DNA of 38,811 bases from Lachnospiraceae bacterium (lineage in GTDB: Bacteria > Bacillota > Clostridia > Lachnospirales > Lachnospiraceae), in NCBI GenBank assembly GCA_029067205.1, contig JAIEEY010000082.1, positions 1 through 38,811 on the forward strand. Reading direction: 5' to 3'. Made by a program: the position numbers and the translations under genes. Of the stretch, positions 33,573 through 38,811 are shown in pieces; the first letter of the stretch is position 1, and every line of letters begins with the position of its first letter. The notes beneath the pieces are model-generated. The model saw only the letters and a list, made by a program, of their open reading frames with translations. It searched no databases and was not told the DNA's origin.

Positions 33573-34664
33573 ATGGAACAGACACGTATACAGATGTTTG
33601 AGCAGCAGATATATCCGGAAGTGTTTGCAGAGGCGGCAGGGAACATCATAGATCATTTTGGAAAACAGAGGAAACAGATAACAGAGGAGTGGAAAAATAT
33701 CCTGCAGCAGTATATGGAGCAGCTCGCAGACCTGCAGGAAGAAGGCGCAGCGCCACCGGTTCAGGAGATCGACCTCTCATATTTGTATACCTCCATGGAG
33801 GACGGGCACCCGGAATTTCAGATCGACAGCTATGGCGAAGACGGGCGCGTATCAGGTGAGAGCCTGCTCACCGCCTATATTCCCGCAGACTGGATCGCGG
33901 ACGGGACAAAGACGCTTGCCGACCAGCTCGCAGAGCGGGTAAAACAGGAGAACCTGCAAGGATACGTCAGGACGGCGGAGATTGACAGACTCCGGCTGCG
34001 TGCAGAGCGGAGCATACTGCTGTGCTTTGCAGTGCGTTTTAAGTATGTCATACAGGATATGATTGATTTCAGGAGTCTTGCAAGGGTTCGCAAAGAGCCC
34101 TGTTTCCTGATTCAGATCGGGGAATATATGGACTGGGTAAAGACCATATATGCAGTGCTGCCCACAGTGGATATTTTTAACTGTGAGCGGGATACAGATC
34201 TGAGATTCCGCAGCTTTCATGCGATTCATTACAGCGATAAACAGTTTAAAGCGCTGAATCTAAGCCAGTCGGGTTTTAAGGACTGTGTCTTCCAGGAGGG
34301 CAGCATTGAGGGATGTATCATGAATGACTGTATGTTTGACGGCTGCGTGTTTGAGAATGTCAGGATACATGCCACAATGATGAAAGGATGTATTTTTGTC
34401 AATTGTGTTTTCCGGCGGGCTGCCATGGAAGAAACAGTATTTTACAGCGAAGATATTGACAATGATGATAATCATCTGGATTATTTTGAGCCGGCAGAGT
34501 TTCACAGCTGCGACTTCGTGGAACTTAGGATGGAGAAGTGCAGTGCGGTCAGATGTATTGTAAAGAACTGCGATACCAGCGGCATAGAGCTGGGTGGCAG
34601 CAGTATTGCCGGATCGGGGTTTGAGGGGGCAAAGGACAAGGAGGAACAGGATGCAGTACTATGA
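33573..34664 (+). CDS. Pentapeptide-repeat protein
   Basis: A 363-residue protein in two parts. Residues 1-215 are a mostly helical, charged region of no recognised family, rich in Glu/Gln at the start (probable coiled coil) and holding a LYTSMEDGHPEFQIDSYGEDG stretch. Residues 215-350 are pentapeptide repeats: LNLSQSGFKDCVFQEGS and CMFDGCVFENVRI show the A(D/N)LxX-like five-residue period with Phe/Cys at the centre, forming a right-handed square beta helix. The repeat run is interrupted near residue 290 by an acidic insert (DIDNDDNHLD). AGGAGG is five bases from the ATG. Its position suggests an accessory, loading or protective part of the Rhs cassette. Confidence 0.8.
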   Translation: MEQTRIQMFEQQIYPEVFAEAAGNIIDHFGKQRKQITEEWKNILQQYMEQLADLQEEGAAPPVQEIDLSYLYTSMEDGHPEFQIDSYGEDGRVSGESLLTAYIPADWIADGTKTLADQLAERVKQENLQGYVRTAEIDRLRLRAERSILLCFAVRFKYVIQDMIDFRSLARVRKEPCFLIQIGEYMDWVKTIYAVLPTVDIFNCERDTDLRFRSFHAIHYSDKQFKALNLSQSGFKDCVFQEGSIEGCIMNDCMFDGCVFENVRIHATMMKGCIFVNCVFRRAAMEETVFYSEDIDNDDNHLDYFEPAEFHSCDFVELRMEKCSAVRCIVKNCDTSGIELGGSSIAGSGFEGAKDKEEQDAVL

Positions 34665-35178
34665 ATTATCGCAAAGTCCCAGAGTGGAGAATCCGATCGT
34701 GCTCACGGGGCTTGACAGGGAGGCATACTGCTACGCCATGCCGCAGGCACGCTTTGAGGCGCTTGACACACTGAGGGTAGCATATTTCAGCGGAGATGAG
34801 CGTGAGGAGGCCTGCGATATCCTGACAGAGCCCACGTATATGGTATCGGAAGAGCTGAAGAGGCTGCTTGCCATGTATGATAAAAGGATTGAATTTAAGG
34901 GTGTGCAGGTGATTCCGGCATCAGAGGAGAGTGCATGGTATCCAATGTACTGGGTACCGTATTTTACGGAGATAGCGTGTATTCACAAAAACAGTGAGCT
35001 ATACGACAACGGAATGATATCCAGTCTGGTACTGGAAGAAAGCAGAATAGGAAAACAGGATGTATTCAGACTGTCAGGATGTCTTGAATACAAGGTAATC
35101 GTATCAATGCCCGTGGCGGAGAGTATCCTGCGCAGGAGGCTCTACGGTGTCGGGCTGAAGAGACTGGAGGTGGTATGA
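34651..35178 (+). CDS. Hypothetical protein of the Rhs cassette (possible immunity or adaptor protein)
   Basis: A 175-residue soluble alpha/beta protein beginning MQYYELSQSP. The ATG at 34651 with AAGGAGG at 34638-34644 is preferred over the open frame from 34594. It overlaps the pentapeptide gene by 14 bases and meets the next gene at TGATG. The outline (N-terminal MQYYEL strand, PTYMVSEELKRLL helix, KGVQVIP strand, WYPMYWVPYF) reminds me of the Imm11/DUF1629 immunity-like fold, but this is a weak impression. Immunity genes normally follow the toxin gene; a position before it suits an adaptor or chaperone equally well. Confidence 0.7.
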   Translation: MQYYELSQSPRVENPIVLTGLDREAYCYAMPQARFEALDTLRVAYFSGDEREEACDILTEPTYMVSEELKRLLAMYDKRIEFKGVQVIPASEESAWYPMYWVPYFTEIACIHKNSELYDNGMISSLVLEESRIGKQDVFRLSGCLEYKVIVSMPVAESILRRRLYGVGLKRLEVV

Positions 35179-38100
35179 TGACATCAAGAGAGGAACAGTT
35201 GGGGCTTGGTGGACTGGAATTACAGACAGATTTTAGCGTGATCTATATCAAGGATGTGCAGATCAGTGAGCAGGTGAATGAACACGGCGTCATGACAGTG
35301 CGTTTCCTCACGAGTGATAAGGTGGAAACAAAGGACGTTGTACGGTATCAGGGATCAGAAGTCATTCTGCGGGTCAGGGACGATGAGAACGTGTTCTGCG
35401 GCATTTGCCGTGAGATACGCCTGATCAGTCAGAATCAGTATGCAGAGATCGAAATGGTGGCTGTCACGCTGTCTGTCAGGACAGACCAGGAGAAACGCAC
35501 CAATGTCTTTCAGGATGAATCCAAGACTTTCGGGGACATAATGGAACAGGGGATTGGTCGGAAAAATAATAAATTTCTTGATTATGAGACGGATCTGAAA
35601 GACATGAAAGTGGGGGAGATCCTTTCACAGAAGGACGAGACGGACTGGGTATTTGACCGGCGTGTGGCGAACCGCTTTCGGAAGCTGCTTTTTACCGACA
35701 GTAAGAGCAAGGGCGGCAAGGTTCATATCGGGAATATTCCGTTCCGCGTTTTGGATCCGGGTGTGGTACTGGACTGGTATGTCAACCGGAATGTGGACAA
35801 GGTAAGGAAGCTGCAGGGGAACAGCATCCCGCGCGCTTCCGTGTTTGAGTATGAGAACGTGGTACTGACGGTCAGTAACCTTGCCATAGGTGCAGGATGC
35901 GGGGTGGAATGGGACAACAGAACACAGATCGTAGTCCAAAGCAGGATAACCTGCAGGCGTGGGCTTCTGCAGAACGAGATAACCCTCGCTAACGCAGAGG
36001 GGCTTACTCCGTCTGAGGATCAGATTATGGAGGCAGGGAGCATTTCAAGGATACTGAAGGGAACCGTGCATGCAGTCGAGGGAAACTATGTACAGGTAGA
36101 ATTTGAAAACAAAGAGAAAAATCTCCAGTGGATACCCTATGTCCACACTGCCGGAAATTATTTCTATACCATGCCGGATGTAGGGGACAAAGTATCAGTG
36201 TATTATGAGGCTGTGAAAGGGGAAAAGGACAATGCCCGGGTTGTATGTACCGGAAGCTTCCATGAGAAGGATCACCAGGACTTTGCAAGATACCAGGATA
36301 AGATGCTGACCGCAAATAACCGCATGGTCAAATTCGGCAGCAAAACCCTGGAGCTTGTGGGAGACAGGGAGAAGTACGACGGCGGAAACGGCAAAAAGGC
36401 ACAGATTATTCTGGATGACGATTATGGGATAGAGATATACAGCGCCAACGATATCGTGCTGAAAACGACGGACAAAGGGAATATCCTGATACAGGCGGCA
36501 GACAAAGGATTTAAGGGTCTGGATAAGGCGAAACAGGCATTCGACACTGCACATGCCATTGGGAACGCCATGTTTGTGGGAACCGGAGGCGGTCTGCCGG
36601 ATACCGGCGCGCTTGTCAACACAAAATCCGTAAGCTTCAATGACCTCAAGCAGGCTGTTAAGGACAACATAAATGCTCCCCTCCGTCTGGTCGATACACT
36701 GCAGAAGCTGGCGGAAGACATCGGCGGATCTACAGGAACAGAGAGCGCAAAAAAGGCATCTAAAGGATTTCAGGAAGGCGTTGTGGATATCTTTGCGGCC
36801 AAAAAGCTTGTGCTCAATGTGGGAAAGTCAAGCATCACATTTGCCAATGGCATTATCCAGATTAAGGCGGACAAGTTCCGGCAGCTTGGCACAGACCACT
36901 CCATACTTCCCAGCATTGGGGGACTGATGGATACGACAATCAACATGGCAGAGCTGGCGGACAATGTGGCAGGCGCACTGCCGGCAGACGGTGCATCCCC
37001 GGGAGCGGATGCAGTCGCACTGGTGCCGAGGAAGCGCGAGAAACCGATCACGGCGAGGGCGGCAGCGCAGAGGGCGAAGGCGTTCCAGACAGGTGCAAAG
37101 GGGGAGAAGACCACCGAGCCTGCTGCTACAGCAGTGGACAGCTCCTGTAAGGTGGATGACGATCAGGTTGTCAGGGATGCGGCAGGCGTAAATAACGGAT
37201 TATTTGCGGAGAGTCCACGTTATGAGCAGGAAGTGCAGGAGGTAAACCAGGATACAAGTACAACCCAGCAGGGGAAAGAGTATAAGAAGAACCAGATCCA
37301 AAAACCGGAGGGTGAAAACACAAGTGAGAAAAACGGTGACCCGATCGACATGGTAACGGGAAGCTACCTGATCGAGCAGTGCGACTTCATCATCAATGAC
37401 GTCTGCGGGATCTATGCAGTAGAGCGGACCTATGAATCTGTGCTGTCAGACAAGGATTCCCCTGTCGGGCGCGGCTGGACCCTGAGCCTGTTCAGCACTG
37501 CTTATGTGTTTGATGACAGGGTGGAGGTTGTGCTGACTGATAACCGTACAGAGACTTTCCTGAAGACGGAGGACGGATACAGGAACCGCAGGGGCGGCAC
37601 GAAGCGCCTTGAGCTGTATGCGCAGGAGGACGGCTACCTGCTCAAAGAGGCAGAGACAGGACTGGCAAGGTTCTATGACATGGACGGGAAACTCCTCCAG
37701 GAGACAGACCGCAACGGCAACCGCAGGGTATACCAGTACATGGGAAGCACACTGGTCAGGATAACCTTTGCCAGCGGCCAGTACCTTGACTTCACATGGC
37801 AGGGAAACCATGTCATGTCCATACAGGACTGCATAGGGCGCAGGGTGTCCTACCGGTATGAGGACAGCCTGCTCACGGAAGTGCTGACCGTGACCAACGG
37901 TGTGGAGCGGTATGCCTACGACCGGAACGGCAGGGTGACAGAGGTCACAAACGCTGCGGGAACCACCTATGTGCACAATGAGTATGACTGGAAAGGGCGC
38001 GTTGTGAGGCAGACGCTGTGCAACGGGCAGGAGTATGTCATCCTGTACAATGACGACGACAGGACAAATACCTACCTGACACCGGCAGGCGGGCGGCAGA

Positions 38101-38811
38101 TAAACTATATCTACAACCGCAGCCGCCAGCTGGTCTGCACACGGTACCAGGACGGAACCACGCAGGAGCGCGGCTATGATGAATGGGAGAACATCATCTG
38201 GGAGAAGGACAGGAACGGGAACGAGACGCGCCGCACCTATGACGAGTATGGGCACCTCCTCAGGGAGGAAAACGCCGGCGGGCTCGTGGTGTCCTATGAG
38301 TATGACGCCGGCGGCAACTGCCTGCACATGTGGGATAACAGCGGAACGGACATACACTATACCTATGACAGGTACGGCAACCTTGTGGGCGAGACCGAGC
38401 TGCTGGACGGCTCCGCCAGCAGGAGCGTCGCTTTTGAATACGACCGCCGCGGCAGGGTGGAAGCGTTCACGGACGCCAACGGCCATAAGGAGACCTACCG
38501 CCATGACAGCGGCTTCTGGGAGTCCACTTCCTTCATAACGGCGGGGGGAACCGAGTACAGGCACCGCCTTGACCGCGCCGGAAGGTGCATGGCGGTCATA
38601 AATGCGGACGGCGAGTCTGCCTATGGCTACAACGCTTATGACATTCTGTGCATGGCTACAGACCCCCTGGGGCACACCACGCGCTACTTATACAACAGTA
38701 TGGCGGATCCCATAGGGTTGGTGCGCCCGAACAAGGCAAAAGAAACCTATGAAAATGACGCATTCCACCAGCTCATGAAGCGGACAGACTGCATGGGGGC
38801 GGTCTATGCGG
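35178..38811 (+). CDS. VgrG-Rhs fusion protein, C-terminus beyond the window (partial)
   Basis: An unbroken frame of 1211 codons reaches the window edge, so the toxin tip is not seen. Residues 1-280 are a VgrG/gp27-like hub, about 295-350 a gp5-like OB fold (GTVHAVEGNYVQVEFE…PDVGDKVSVYYE), and 360-560 are needle-like strands interspersed with helical Ala/Lys-rich spacer. A disordered linker rich in Lys, Glu, Gln and Thr runs from about 600 to 715. Then the Rhs part opens with GDPIDMVTGSY at about 720 (DUF6531-type start), and YD repeats (YDRNGRVTEVTNAAGTT and so on) continue from about 840 to the edge, forming the shell that encloses a toxin. GGAGG is seven bases from 35178; an ATG at 35175 adds one Met. 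The Rhs half is visibly richer in GC than the VgrG half, a known trait of Rhs cores. Confidence 0.88.
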   Translation, partial: MTSREEQLGLGGLELQTDFSVIYIKDVQISEQVNEHGVMTVRFLTSDKVETKDVVRYQGSEVILRVRDDENVFCGICREIRLISQNQYAEIEMVAVTLSVRTDQEKRTNVFQDESKTFGDIMEQGIGRKNNKFLDYETDLKDMKVGEILSQKDETDWVFDRRVANRFRKLLFTDSKSKGGKVHIGNIPFRVLDPGVVLDWYVNRNVDKVRKLQGNSIPRASVFEYENVVLTVSNLAIGAGCGVEWDNRTQIVVQSRITCRRGLLQNEITLANAEGLTPSEDQIMEAGSISRILKGTVHAVEGNYVQVEFENKEKNLQWIPYVHTAGNYFYTMPDVGDKVSVYYEAVKGEKDNARVVCTGSFHEKDHQDFARYQDKMLTANNRMVKFGSKTLELVGDREKYDGGNGKKAQIILDDDYGIEIYSANDIVLKTTDKGNILIQAADKGFKGLDKAKQAFDTAHAIGNAMFVGTGGGLPDTGALVNTKSVSFNDLKQAVKDNINAPLRLVDTLQKLAEDIGGSTGTESAKKASKGFQEGVVDIFAAKKLVLNVGKSSITFANGIIQIKADKFRQLGTDHSILPSIGGLMDTTINMAELADNVAGALPADGASPGADAVALVPRKREKPITARAAAQRAKAFQTGAKGEKTTEPAATAVDSSCKVDDDQVVRDAAGVNNGLFAESPRYEQEVQEVNQDTSTTQQGKEYKKNQIQKPEGENTSEKNGDPIDMVTGSYLIEQCDFIINDVCGIYAVERTYESVLSDKDSPVGRGWTLSLFSTAYVFDDRVEVVLTDNRTETFLKTEDGYRNRRGGTKRLELYAQEDGYLLKEAETGLARFYDMDGKLLQETDRNGNRRVYQYMGSTLVRITFASGQYLDFTWQGNHVMSIQDCIGRRVSYRYEDSLLTEVLTVTNGVERYAYDRNGRVTEVTNAAGTTYVHNEYDWKGRVVRQTLCNGQEYVILYNDDDRTNTYLTPAGGRQINYIYNRSRQLVCTRYQDGTTQERGYDEWENIIWEKDRNGNETRRTYDEYGHLLREENAGGLVVSYEYDAGGNCLHMWDNSGTDIHYTYDRYGNLVGETELLDGSASRSVAFEYDRRGRVEAFTDANGHKETYRHDSGFWESTSFITAGGTEYRHRLDRAGRCMAVINADGESAYGYNAYDILCMATDPLGHTTRYLYNSMADPIGLVRPNKAKETYENDAFHQLMKRTDCMGAVYA

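Noticed and set aside
37446..38675. Long minus-strand open frame of 409 codons opposite the Rhs region
   Set aside because: It is antisense to a well-supported Rhs coding frame with clear YD repeats. High GC and repeated codon patterns keep the opposite frame free of stops; the translation has no domain and is rich in Val, Pro and His.
31142..38811. Full type VI secretion system
   Set aside because: Sheath, tube, baseplate, membrane complex and ClpV genes are all absent from the window; only tip, spike, chaperone-like and effector parts are seen.

Overview
The window looks like a chromosome segment from a gut Clostridia species, most probably Lachnospiraceae. The grounds are strong AGGAGG-type ribosome binding sites, short operons closed by intrinsic terminators, moderate GC, and a gene mix of N-glycan degradation, ROK regulators, a GPH sugar symporter, a BlaI/M56 pair and large hybrid sensor kinases. 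This is inference from gene content. No rRNA, tRNA, CRISPR array or transposase was recognised.

Layout. (1) 1-9350: an N-glycan and amino-sugar block: alpha-mannosidase (GH38), secreted endo-beta-N-acetylglucosaminidase lipoprotein (GH85), ROK sugar kinase, nagB and nagA, closed by a clear terminator. Together they could release host high-mannose glycans, trim mannose, and route GlcNAc to fructose-6-phosphate. (2) 9350-14150: a Uma2-type nuclease, a small orphan gene, and two tandem 535-codon ATPase/PD-(D/E)XK genes that are near-identical at both ends but strongly diverged in the middle. (3) 14150-19255: a divergent defence-like module: an XPB-like SF2 helicase on the minus strand; on the plus strand a 255-residue protein and two P-loop ATPases, the last resembling the BREX-type BrxD/DUF2791 family. 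The intergenic region carries two good divergent promoters and three consecutive hairpins. (4) 19255-24990: ROK repressor, zinc polyol-type dehydrogenase, GPH symporter, AI-2E-family membrane protein, two tiny ORFs. (5) 25000-30960: a 1226-residue hybrid sensor kinase with two solute-binding sensor domains, then a convergent BlaI repressor / M56 protease / small exported protein operon. (6) 31030-38811: a tightly packed operon behind a strong promoter: PAAR-like DUF4280, EagR-like chaperone candidate, VgrG-like spike, pentapeptide-repeat protein, a possible adaptor or immunity protein, and a giant VgrG-Rhs fusion that runs off the window.

The two most unusual parts are the helicase plus dual-ATPase module, which has no methylase, PglZ or BrxC gene in the window, and the VgrG/PAAR/Rhs cassette in a Gram-positive setting with no sheath or tube genes in view. 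A third is an 18-nt leader hairpin with the same 6-6-6 geometry placed just before the ribosome binding site of both tandem ATPase genes and of the first plus-strand gene of the helicase module, which suggests a shared origin or shared control of these loci.
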